Positions 44,074 through 52,190 of a stretch of 64,000 nt of DNA are shown here, in pieces. The notes beneath the pieces are model-generated. The model ran no database searches. It was not told the origin of the DNA and worked only from the letters and a program-made list of their open reading frames with translations. The DNA comes from Bacillota bacterium (GTDB taxonomy: Bacteria > Bacillota_I > Bacilli_A > Erysipelotrichales > Erysipelotrichaceae), in NCBI GenBank assembly GCA_023388995.1, contig JAEWFD010000040.1, positions 1 to 64,000 of the forward strand. Reading direction: 5' to 3'. A program made the translations under genes and the position numbers. How positions within the stretch are numbered: the stretch's first letter is position 1; each line of letters begins with the position of its first letter.

Positions 44074-44586
44074 ATGGATCTGAAGAACTACATCGCTGCG
44101 GTAAGCGATTTCCCAAAAGAAGGTATACTGTTTCGTGATATTACACCACTCATGGCAGATGGTGCAGCATTTAAGGAATCTTGTGATCAAATCATCACCT
44201 TTGCAAAAGAAGTCGGAGCAGAAGTAGTGGTAGGTCCTGAGTCTCGTGGCTTTATCTTTGGATGTCCGGTTGCTCATCATTTGGGAATTGGTTTTGTGCC
44301 TGTTCGCAAGCCGGGAAAATTGCCAAGGGAAACGGCTCACATTTCTTATGATCTTGAATATGGAAGCAATGAATTGCATATTCACTCCGATGCGATCACA
44401 GCAGGTCAGAAAGTTTTGATTGTTGACGATTTGCTGGCAACAGGCGGAACTGTGCAGGCAACTGTTAAGCTGGTAGAATCACTTGGTGGAATTGTAGCTG
44501 GTTGTGCATTCTTAATCGAATTAGAAGATCTGAATGGTCGTGAAGTACTAGAAGATATACCTGTATTAGCACTGATGAACTATTAG
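44074..44586 (+). CDS. apt: Adenine phosphoribosyltransferase
   Basis: A 170-residue enzyme salvaging adenine to AMP with PRPP. The N-terminal VSDFPKEGILFRDITPLMAD and ESRGFIFGCPVAHHLGIGFVPVRKPGKLP segments and the PRPP-binding VLIVDDLLATGGTVQA motif are diagnostic. ATG 44074 follows ATAGGAGGAGTTTTATA. It stands between recJ and relA as in Bacillus subtilis. Confidence 0.97.
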   Translation: MDLKNYIAAVSDFPKEGILFRDITPLMADGAAFKESCDQIITFAKEVGAEVVVGPESRGFIFGCPVAHHLGIGFVPVRKPGKLPRETAHISYDLEYGSNELHIHSDAITAGQKVLIVDDLLATGGTVQATVKLVESLGGIVAGCAFLIELEDLNGREVLEDIPVLALMNY

Positions 44587-44615
44587 TCTATTATAAGAAT
44601 TTCTAAGATCAATAT

Positions 44616-44668
44616 AAGACACCGAACATCAGCACTCCAATGTGTGGAACGTTTGGTGTCTTATTTCA
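44616..44668 (+). terminator. Terminator between apt and relA
   Basis: AAGACACC pairs with GGTGTCTT, with an adjoining AAC/GTT extension and an inner small hairpin, followed by ATTTC. It separates apt from relA. Confidence 0.65.
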
Positions 44669-44739
44669 TATTTAAAGTTATTGCATTGCTTTTTCAACAT
44701 CATATGATATGATAGATAATAAAAATGGAGGTGGCTTGC

Positions 44740-46941
44740 GTGAAGAAAATGAAGAATGTCAATCAAGAAGATATCATGGCTCAGGTGCAGACCTATATTC
44801 GTGATGAAGCACATTTGGCAATGATTGAGAAGGCGATTGCCTATGCAACGACAAAACATGACGGACAATTTCGTAAAAGCGGCGAGCCATATGTCGTGCA
44901 TATCTATCAGGTAGCGTATATTTTGGCACAGCTGCAAACCGGTCCGGCTACCATTACGGCAGGGTTGCTTCATGATGTCATCGAGGACTGTGATGTCACT
45001 CCGCAGGAAATGACAGCAGAATTCGGCGAAGAAGTCACGAGATTGGTGGAGAGTGTCACCAAAATCGGGAATATCGAATTTAAAGATGAAAAAGAATATC
45101 TGGCAACGAATCATCGCAAGATTTTTATTGCCATGGCCAAAGATATCCGGGTTATACTAATCAAATTGGTAGACCGCTTGCATAATATGCGGACACTGGA
45201 ATTTCAAAGTGAAGAAAAACAAAAGAAAATTGCAGAAGAAACATTGCAAGTATATGCTCCGATTGCCCATCGTCTGGGGATCAGCGAGATCAAAAATGAA
45301 CTGGAAGATTTAAGTTTTTACTATTTGAACCGGGAAAAATATTATGAGATTGCCCATTTGGTCAATGCAAAGCAAAGCGAGCGAATTGCGCAAGTGGAGC
45401 GCATGATTTTCAATATCGAAAAATATCTGGAAATTGAAGAAATTCCGGCTCGTGTATTTGGCAGAAGCAAGCACCTCTATTCGATTTATAAAAAAATGGT
45501 GACCAAGAACAAGCGCTTTGATGAAATTCTGGACTTGCTTGCGATTCGGATCGTAACAGAAACGGATACCAATTGCTATGAGATACTAGGTGTCATTCAT
45601 TCCGCATATAAGCCAATTCCAGGTCGCTTTAAAGACTATATTGCAATGCCGAAGATGAACATGTATCAATCGCTGCACTCGACAATTGTAGGAGAAGACG
45701 GCGAGATCTTTGAAGTTCAGATTCGTACGGAGCAGATGGATGCGATTGCGGAACGCGGGATCGCAGCGCACTGGAGTTACAAAGAAGGAAAGAGTCTGCC
45801 TTCAGCGGAAGAACAAAAAGAGATTGAAGATCGTCTTGTATGGTTCAGAGAGATCATCAATATCAACGAAGAAGAAGAAAATGCTGTCAGTTATATGAAT
45901 GCCTTGCAGAAGGATATATTCGAAGCAAATGTATATGTCATGTCGCCGAAAGGGCGGGTCATCGATCTGCCGAACGGTGCTACTCCGCTGGATTTTGCCT
46001 ACCGCATTCATACAGAAGTTGGGCATGCAACGATTGGTGCTACTGTAAACAATATTCTGGTGCCTTTGAATACACCGCTGAAAACAGGAGATGTTGTCAG
46101 CATCCGAACTTCAAAGCAAAGTACAGGGCCATCGGAAGACTGGCTGAAAGTGGTAAAAACAAGCCAAGCTAAAAACAAGATTCGGGCTTTCTTATCGAAA
46201 AAAGAAACGGAACGCCGGGAAAAGAGCATCAGCAAGGGGGAAACCATGCTGCGCGATGAGTTGCGCAAGCGGGGCTATGATGACAAAGAATATATGGAAC
46301 CGAAGAAGCTGGAGAATGTTTACAGCAACTTTGCAGTGAATAACTATACCGATTTTATGTATGCCATTGCCAATAAAGCGCTGACACCTAATGCGGTCAT
46401 TGATAAACTGGTGCTCAATAAGAAACCAAGTCAGTTTTTAGAGAACTTGCAGCTAAACCGGCTGTTTGGACGCAACGACAAGAAAACCAACTCGAAATCA
46501 GGGATTAGTGTAACTGGTGTTGAATCCATGATGATTAATCTGGCTGGCTGCTGCTCGCCGATCCCGGGTGATGAAATTGTCGGTTATGTCTCTAAAGGAA
46601 AAGGGGTTAAGGTGCATCGCTATGATTGTCCGAATATCCTGCATGAGACCTCACGGCTGATTGAGGTGTATTGGGATGAAGAGCGGCTTGTGGAACGCAA
46701 ATATCGGGCAGATCTTTTGATTATGGCACTGGATCGCAATTTTTTGCTGAGTGATGTGATTACGATGATTTCGCAGTGCAAGTCCAGTGTGCATTCATTC
46801 AATGCCAATGTACTGGAAGATAAAGTAACGGCTTTGATTAAGGTCGCAATTAATATTGATAATCTGGAACACTTAAAGAATACGATGGCCAATCTGCGGA
46901 AAATAGCAAGCGTCGTTGAAGTGACCAGAGTGATTCATTGA
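44740..46941 (+). CDS. relA: Bifunctional (p)ppGpp synthetase/hydrolase
   Basis: A 733-residue Rel protein. The N-terminal HD hydrolase has KHDGQFRKSGEPYVVH and LLHDVIEDC. The synthetase domain has YKPIPGRFKDYIAMPKMNMYQSLHS. TGS (VYVMSPKGRVIDLPNGATPLDFAYRIHTEVG), a conserved Cys/zinc-finger region (GCCSPIPGDEIVGYVSKGKGVKVHRYDCPN) and the C-terminal ACT domain follow. It controls the stringent response. GTG 44740 is chosen because GGAGG ends 8 bases upstream; the ATG at 44725 has no room for one. Confidence 0.96.
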   Translation: MKKMKNVNQEDIMAQVQTYIRDEAHLAMIEKAIAYATTKHDGQFRKSGEPYVVHIYQVAYILAQLQTGPATITAGLLHDVIEDCDVTPQEMTAEFGEEVTRLVESVTKIGNIEFKDEKEYLATNHRKIFIAMAKDIRVILIKLVDRLHNMRTLEFQSEEKQKKIAEETLQVYAPIAHRLGISEIKNELEDLSFYYLNREKYYEIAHLVNAKQSERIAQVERMIFNIEKYLEIEEIPARVFGRSKHLYSIYKKMVTKNKRFDEILDLLAIRIVTETDTNCYEILGVIHSAYKPIPGRFKDYIAMPKMNMYQSLHSTIVGEDGEIFEVQIRTEQMDAIAERGIAAHWSYKEGKSLPSAEEQKEIEDRLVWFREIININEEEENAVSYMNALQKDIFEANVYVMSPKGRVIDLPNGATPLDFAYRIHTEVGHATIGATVNNILVPLNTPLKTGDVVSIRTSKQSTGPSEDWLKVVKTSQAKNKIRAFLSKKETERREKSISKGETMLRDELRKRGYDDKEYMEPKKLENVYSNFAVNNYTDFMYAIANKALTPNAVIDKLVLNKKPSQFLENLQLNRLFGRNDKKTNSKSGISVTGVESMMINLAGCCSPIPGDEIVGYVSKGKGVKVHRYDCPNILHETSRLIEVYWDEERLVERKYRADLLIMALDRNFLLSDVITMISQCKSSVHSFNANVLEDKVTALIKVAINIDNLEHLKNTMANLRKIASVVEVTRVIH

Positions 46942-46958
46942 CGAAAGAGGATGGTAGG

Positions 46959-48479
46959 ATGATATTTCGGATTCGCGATGTTAGAAAATATGAACAATGT
47001 CCGAAAAAATTTTATTTATCAAAGAAGCAAGAAACGAAGGGTTTTCCCTTCGTTCATTTTGCATATTCGCTGGAAGAGCTTGCTGTGCAGTATTTGAAGC
47101 TCGCTCCAGAGGAACTATTTACTGGCAGAACAGGACAGACAACGCAGGAAACCTTAACTGGGTTTGCCGACCGAACATGGTTGATGAGAGGGCGGTTTGA
47201 GGCAAAGCAGCTGCGGGCAAAAATCAGTTTCCTCAAAAAAGTAACGGAGCCATGCACCTTGCATGCAATGTACGAGGAAGGGAATTGGCTGGTAGTAGAT
47301 TACATGGTACTCTGCAAGACTAATTTTCCCAAAGAAGAAGAAGGACGGCGAATTGCGCTGGAAATCTGGCTGCTGAAGGAATGCGGGATTGCGGTTCGCA
47401 ATCTGCAGATGCTGCATTTAAACAGCACCTATGTGTTTGAAGAAAAACTAGATCCGTCACAGCTGTTTGGCATCAGCCAGACCGTATTTAAAGATAACAA
47501 TAAAGCAGGCAAGGAACTTTGGGCGGTTGTGGAGAAATACTACCACGATGTGACAGAAACGCTGCTTGCGATGGAAGCAATCCTGCAGCAGGATCATGTA
47601 ATGATGCCCTATCATTTAAATTGTACGAAACATGGCAAATGCGAATTTTATGAAACTTGCTTTGAAGAAGATGCACTGCCGGATGACAGCATTTTGTTTT
47701 TGAGTCAAAGCAGAAAGAAATATGAGATGCTGGAACAGGGGATTTCCTCAATGGCGCAGCTGAATTTGGATGAATTGCAAGCGAGCTATCTGCAATATGC
47801 CCAATACCAAACTGCACGCACGAAGCAAGTCTATGTTGATTATGCAGCTCTGGGTCATTGGCTTGGAAAGCTGGAACATCCGTTTAGCTTCATTGATTTT
47901 GAATGGGAGTTGATCGGTGTTCCGCTTTATCATGGAATGAAGCCCTATGATGTACTGCCATTTCAATATTCGCTGCATTATGAAGAGCACGGTAAAATCG
48001 TGCATCGGGAGTTTTTATCAGCGAAAGATTGCCGCCGTGACTTTATTGAATCTTTGCTGGCGCAGATGCCATCCACGGGAAGTATCATTGCCTATCATGC
48101 AGAAGGAGCTGAGAAGCTGCGCCTGAAGGAATTGGCAGAACAGTTTCCCGAGTATGCACCTGCCCTCATGAAGCTATGTGATCGCATGGTAGACTTGACT
48201 TATCCGTTTTTGAATGGTGTTGTATATCATCCGCAAATGCGAGGTACCTATTCATTGAAGAAGCTGCTGGAAGTGATTGAACCTGATCATAATTATCAGG
48301 AACTGGAAATCAATCATGGGTTGCAGGCGGTGCAAGTGCATCGGATGCTGCCGGAAATGTCATTTGCAGAGCAGCAGGAGGCAATCCTCAATTTAAAGCG
48401 CTACTGCGCAATGGATACCTATGCAATGGTTGTGGTTATGCGTTATTTAAATCAGCTATTAGAAGGTCATCAAGCTTGA
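46959..48479 (+). CDS. DUF2779 protein, predicted nuclease
   Basis: A 506-residue protein. The N-terminus (RIRDVRKYEQCPKKFYLSKK) resembles the Cas4/RecB-like PD-(D/E)XK start. NCTKHGKCEFYETCF near residue 230 has cysteines as in iron-sulfur-bound RecB-like nucleases. The C-terminal DUF2779 domain looks like a DEDD exonuclease: FIDFEWE (first acidic pair), IIAYHAEGAEKLRLKELA, and YCAMDTYAMVVVMRYL (last Tyr/Asp). A DNA or RNA processing role is inferred. ATG 46959 is taken with AAAGAGG upstream; relA ends 17 bases before. Confidence 0.75.
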   Translation: MIFRIRDVRKYEQCPKKFYLSKKQETKGFPFVHFAYSLEELAVQYLKLAPEELFTGRTGQTTQETLTGFADRTWLMRGRFEAKQLRAKISFLKKVTEPCTLHAMYEEGNWLVVDYMVLCKTNFPKEEEGRRIALEIWLLKECGIAVRNLQMLHLNSTYVFEEKLDPSQLFGISQTVFKDNNKAGKELWAVVEKYYHDVTETLLAMEAILQQDHVMMPYHLNCTKHGKCEFYETCFEEDALPDDSILFLSQSRKKYEMLEQGISSMAQLNLDELQASYLQYAQYQTARTKQVYVDYAALGHWLGKLEHPFSFIDFEWELIGVPLYHGMKPYDVLPFQYSLHYEEHGKIVHREFLSAKDCRRDFIESLLAQMPSTGSIIAYHAEGAEKLRLKELAEQFPEYAPALMKLCDRMVDLTYPFLNGVVYHPQMRGTYSLKKLLEVIEPDHNYQELEINHGLQAVQVHRMLPEMSFAEQQEAILNLKRYCAMDTYAMVVVMRYLNQLLEGHQA

Positions 48480-48490
48480 TGACTTTTTTT
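48466..48490 (+). terminator. Terminator overlapping the DUF2779 stop codon
   Basis: GTCATCAAG and CTTGATGAC form a perfect 18-base palindrome followed by seven T residues; the stop codon TGA lies inside the stem. Confidence 0.85.
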
Positions 48491-48594
48491 GTACATTCTT
48501 ATAGTGCAACATGGATAAAAGGAAATCGAATATTACAAGATGAATGTGAAGATACTTTCAGAAAGAAATTCACAAAAGAAGTAGCGGACACTCT

Positions 48595-48610
48595 TTGAAA
48601 GCGTTGCCTT
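48595..48610 (+). promoter_or_regulatory. Candidate cre site before the chemoreceptor gene
   Basis: TTGAAAGCGTTGCCTT matches the cre consensus at all but one defined position and shares TGAAAGCGTTG with the hut site. It lies 69 bases before the MCP start. Confidence 0.45.
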
Positions 48611-48678
48611 AGTATCAATTCTATGGTACATTTAAAGGGAAAATCTGGTATAGAAACAAGTTGAGGTAATCATAACTT

Positions 48679-50721
48679 ATGAAGAAAATCAAAACAAAAT
48701 TAGTCGTAGTAGTGTTTGCCATGATTTTATCGATGGGACTTGTGATTGGAGCAGTGAGTGCTTATGTTACTTATTCCTCCAATACAGCTATTTTGAAAAC
48801 TTCGATGATGGAAACAGCGAAAACGGCGGCGATTGCTGTTACCAACGGACTGGATCGTTACAAGGTAGTAGCACAGGAAGCAGGATTAAATGCCACCTTG
48901 GCTATTCCTGAAGTATCGGCAGATGAAAAAAGCAGAATTTTGGAACAAAAAGCGAAAAATTTTGGATTCGTGGATTTCAATATCGTGGATTTGAAGGGAA
49001 GCGGAATATTATATGATGTAAGTGTGGGAGATCGGGAGTATTTCCGCAAAGCTGTGCAAGGGATTACAAACGTATCTGATGTTCTGGTTCATAAAGTGAC
49101 CGGAAAAATTAATATTATTGTTGCGGCACCGCTTTGGGAGTACGGGCGGGCGCAAGGAAAAGTGATTGGCGTTGTCTATTTTGCGGCGGATGTCAAAGTA
49201 TTAACGGATACGATTAAAGATATTAAGATTGGCGAAAACGGCGGTGCGTATATGCTGGATCAGCAAGGTACGGTCATTGCTTATAATATTGATTATGCAT
49301 CCGTTACAAATAAAGAAAATACGATTGCTGACGCAAAGCAGGATAAGAGTTTGCAAGCCTTGGCGAAGCTGGAAGAAGAGATGATTCAGCAAAAAACGGG
49401 CTTTGGTGATTTTACCTATAACAAAGAAAAGCAGATGATTGCCTATACTCCTGTGGGCTTGAATAACTGGAGTATTGCAGTGGAAATCAGCGAACAGGAG
49501 TTTATGGGCGGTGTTTCTTTGGCATTGTTGTCGATGATTGGGTTGACAGTACTGGGAGTGCTTATTGTCGGTTTGATCATGTATCAAGTAGCGTCCAAAA
49601 TCTCCAAGCCGATTGTAGCGATTGAGCAGGCAGCGAAGAAAATGCAGGATGGTCTTTTGGATGTATCCATTGATCATACCGGCAAAGATGAAGTTGGTGC
49701 TTTGGCTGTTTCCTTCTCGCAAACAGCAGCTATGCTGCGTGGTTATATTCAAGAAATCGAACGGGTTCTTCATGAATTCTCGCAAGGGTTATTCAATGGC
49801 GACAAGATGATGGAGATGAAGGGTGAATTCAAAGAAATTCAAGTAGCCGTTGAGAAAATCCGGACATCGCTGAGTCATACGTTAGCCGAGTTGGATGATG
49901 CATCGGAGCAAGTGGCCAACGGGTCTGCGCAGGTGGCATCCGGTGCGCAATTGCTGTCGCAAGGGGCAACGGAGCAGGCAAGTACATTGGAAGAATTGGC
50001 AGCCAAAGTGACGGAAATTACCGAAACCGGCCAGAACACAGCTGTCAATATTGATAATGCATCACAAAAGATCAATGCAGTCAGCTATACGATTGAAGAC
50101 AGCCATAGCAAAATGCAGGAAATGATGCGTGCGATGCAGGATATCAAGAGTACCTCCAACGAGATCAGCAAAATTATTAAGACAATTGAAGACATTGCCT
50201 TCCAAACCAATATCTTGGCATTGAATGCGGCTGTCGAAGCTGCCCGTGCCGGTGCTTCAGGAAAAGGATTTGCAGTGGTTGCGGATGAAGTCCGCCGCCT
50301 GGCAAATATGAGTGCACAAGCTGCTAATACTTCAACGGAATTAATTGAGGCTTCGATCAAAGCGGTGGAAGAAGGTTCTAAGATCAGCAGAGCAACAGCG
50401 GAGAAGATGAAGGAAGTCGTTCAAGGTGCGGAAGAAATTTCATTGATTGTAACCGATATTGCGTATTCCACGATGATGGAGTCAATGGCATTGCAGGAAG
50501 TTAATCAAGGGTTTGAGCAAATCAGCAATATTGTGCAAACAACTTCGGCGACGGCAGAGCAAAGTGCTGCCACCAGCGAAGAACTGTCGTCACAAGCACA
50601 GCTGTTAAAAACACTGGTGGGTCTGTTTGTATTGGAATCTGCTCCGCGCGTAGAAGAAGCGCTGGCAGAGAGTGAAATATCTGCTGCAAACGATATTGCA
50701 AGTAACGATAAATACGCATAA
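48679..50721 (+). CDS. Methyl-accepting chemotaxis protein
   Basis: A 680-residue receptor. It has transmembrane helix 1 near residues 8-30, an extracellular dCache-type sensor (residues ~35-285, with VSVGDREYFRKAV and AYMLDQQGTVIAYN), helix 2 (LALLSMIGLTVLGVLIVGLIMY), a HAMP domain and a signalling hairpin with the conserved tip DIAFQTNILALNAAVEAARAGASGKGFAVVADEVRRLA. It would bind a small ligand outside and control CheA. No che or flagellar gene lies nearby. Confidence 0.93.
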   Translation: MKKIKTKLVVVVFAMILSMGLVIGAVSAYVTYSSNTAILKTSMMETAKTAAIAVTNGLDRYKVVAQEAGLNATLAIPEVSADEKSRILEQKAKNFGFVDFNIVDLKGSGILYDVSVGDREYFRKAVQGITNVSDVLVHKVTGKINIIVAAPLWEYGRAQGKVIGVVYFAADVKVLTDTIKDIKIGENGGAYMLDQQGTVIAYNIDYASVTNKENTIADAKQDKSLQALAKLEEEMIQQKTGFGDFTYNKEKQMIAYTPVGLNNWSIAVEISEQEFMGGVSLALLSMIGLTVLGVLIVGLIMYQVASKISKPIVAIEQAAKKMQDGLLDVSIDHTGKDEVGALAVSFSQTAAMLRGYIQEIERVLHEFSQGLFNGDKMMEMKGEFKEIQVAVEKIRTSLSHTLAELDDASEQVANGSAQVASGAQLLSQGATEQASTLEELAAKVTEITETGQNTAVNIDNASQKINAVSYTIEDSHSKMQEMMRAMQDIKSTSNEISKIIKTIEDIAFQTNILALNAAVEAARAGASGKGFAVVADEVRRLANMSAQAANTSTELIEASIKAVEEGSKISRATAEKMKEVVQGAEEISLIVTDIAYSTMMESMALQEVNQGFEQISNIVQTTSATAEQSAATSEELSSQAQLLKTLVGLFVLESAPRVEEALAESEISAANDIASNDKYA

Positions 50722-50748
50722 AAACCGGGCGAAAAGCCTGGTTTTTTT
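50721..50748 (+). terminator. Terminator after the chemoreceptor gene
   Basis: AAACCGGGC, loop GAAAA, GCCTGGTTT with a T-run (one G-U pair), starting at the stop codon. Confidence 0.8.
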
Positions 50749-50845
50749 CTGGAAAACCCTGATGTAAGGGATAAGTTACTGTTTTTCGGGGATACTTTGT
50801 GAATCAATTCCTGGAGAAATATGGTATCATAATGTGGGTGACAAT

Positions 50846-51247
50846 ATGAAACAGCTGTGGCAGAGTTCCAAAGAATATATCTTATATTTGTTTTTTGGCG
50901 TACTCACGACAATCGTAAATTACATCGTTTATTTCTATTGCCGATCGGTATGGGAACTTCATTATGCGATCAGCAATGTAATATCCTTTTTGGTGGCTGT
51001 TCTCTTTGCATTCTTTACGAATAAGTACATGGTATTCGGGAAGAATGAAACAAATCGACTGTTTTATGAATTTTTCTCTTTTCTGTCGTTGCGGCTGGTT
51101 TCGATGGGGGTGGAGACAGGCTTCTTGTTTCTAGGTGTGGAAGCACTGCATATCGATGATGGCATCATGAAGATTTTAGTCAGCATCATAACGGTTTTGT
51201 TAAACTACGGCTTTAGCAAATGGATTACCTTTGCAGGAAAGGAGTGA
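50846..51247 (+). CDS. GtrA-family membrane protein
   Basis: A 133-residue protein with four transmembrane helices; YILYLFFGVLTTIVNYIVYF and the central NVISFLVAVLFAFFTNKYMVF (the F-x-x-NKYWVF-like motif) mark the GtrA family. Such proteins are thought to flip polyprenyl-phosphate sugars outward. ATG 50846 is the family-like start (MKQLW), although GTG 50834 is possible. It is followed by a CsbB-like transferase whose ribosome site overlaps its end, and by YfhO. Confidence 0.85.
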   Translation: MKQLWQSSKEYILYLFFGVLTTIVNYIVYFYCRSVWELHYAISNVISFLVAVLFAFFTNKYMVFGKNETNRLFYEFFSFLSLRLVSMGVETGFLFLGVEALHIDDGIMKILVSIITVLLNYGFSKWITFAGKE

Positions 51248-51251
51248 TCAT

Positions 51252-52190
51252 ATGGCAATGATTTCAATTGTACTGCCTGCATATAATGAGGCACTTAATA
51301 TAGTGGAAGCAATTAAGCAGATTTCAGCACATATGGAGCAGCTTCCGGTGACATATGAACTGCTGTTTGTCAATGATGGGAGCATCGATCAGAGCGCCCG
51401 GATTTTACGGGAGGCAGTTCATGCATATCCGCATATTGTGGCAATTACCTTCAGCAGAAATTTCGGAAAAGAAGCAGCTATTTTTTGCGGCTTGAAAGAA
51501 GCAAAAGGGGATGCGGTGATCGTGATGGATTGTGATTTGCAGCATCCTGTTGCAATGATTACAGCATTCTATGAAAAATGGTGCGAAGGGTATGAAGTTG
51601 TAGAAGGGAAAAAACTTGGCAGGCAGCAGGAGAGTTTTTTTCATCGGCTATTTGCAAAAGGCTTTTATACCGTATTGCAGCGGATCAGTCATATCTCGCT
51701 GCACAATGCATCAGATTTTAAATTGTTGGATCGCAAGGTAGTCGATGCCTTGAATGCATTGCCGGAAAAACATACCTTTTTCCGGGCTCTCAGCGGCTGG
51801 GTGGGTTTTCGCACGACAGTCGTGGAATTTGCCGTACAGGACCGCTTTGCAGGAGTAAGCAAATGGAGTTTCCGCCAACTTTGGCGCTTTGCACTGGATA
51901 ATGTGACATCGTTTACTGCATTGCCAATGCAAATCGTGACCTTTTGCGGAGTTTTGTTTTTTTTGTTCTCCGTGATTTTGGGGATCGATACGTTATATAA
52001 CTTTTTTACGAATCAGGCAGCGGACGGCTTCACTACCGTTATTTTGGTGTTGTTGATTATGGGCAGCATCATTATGTTCAGCCTAGGTGTGATTGGCTAT
52101 TATCTGGCTAAAATATATGAAGAGATACAAGCAAGGCCCCGCTATTTTATTTCATCGATACAGCGAAGCACCAAGGAGGAACAGCAATGA
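51252..52190 (+). CDS. Polyprenyl-phosphate glycosyltransferase, CsbB/GtrB-like
   Basis: A 312-residue GT2 enzyme. The N-terminal domain has ISIVLPAYNEALNIVEAI and VIVMDCDLQHPVAMI (the DxD-like motif). SRNFGKEAAIFCGLKEAKGDAV is also conserved. Two C-terminal transmembrane helices follow (TFCGVLFFLFSVILGI and VILVLLIMGSIIMFSLGVIGYYL). It makes undecaprenyl-phosphate-linked sugar at the inner membrane face. ATG 51252 follows AAAGGAGTGATCAT. It overlaps yfhO by four bases. Confidence 0.9.
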   Translation: MAMISIVLPAYNEALNIVEAIKQISAHMEQLPVTYELLFVNDGSIDQSARILREAVHAYPHIVAITFSRNFGKEAAIFCGLKEAKGDAVIVMDCDLQHPVAMITAFYEKWCEGYEVVEGKKLGRQQESFFHRLFAKGFYTVLQRISHISLHNASDFKLLDRKVVDALNALPEKHTFFRALSGWVGFRTTVVEFAVQDRFAGVSKWSFRQLWRFALDNVTSFTALPMQIVTFCGVLFFLFSVILGIDTLYNFFTNQAADGFTTVILVLLIMGSIIMFSLGVIGYYLAKIYEEIQARPRYFISSIQRSTKEEQQ

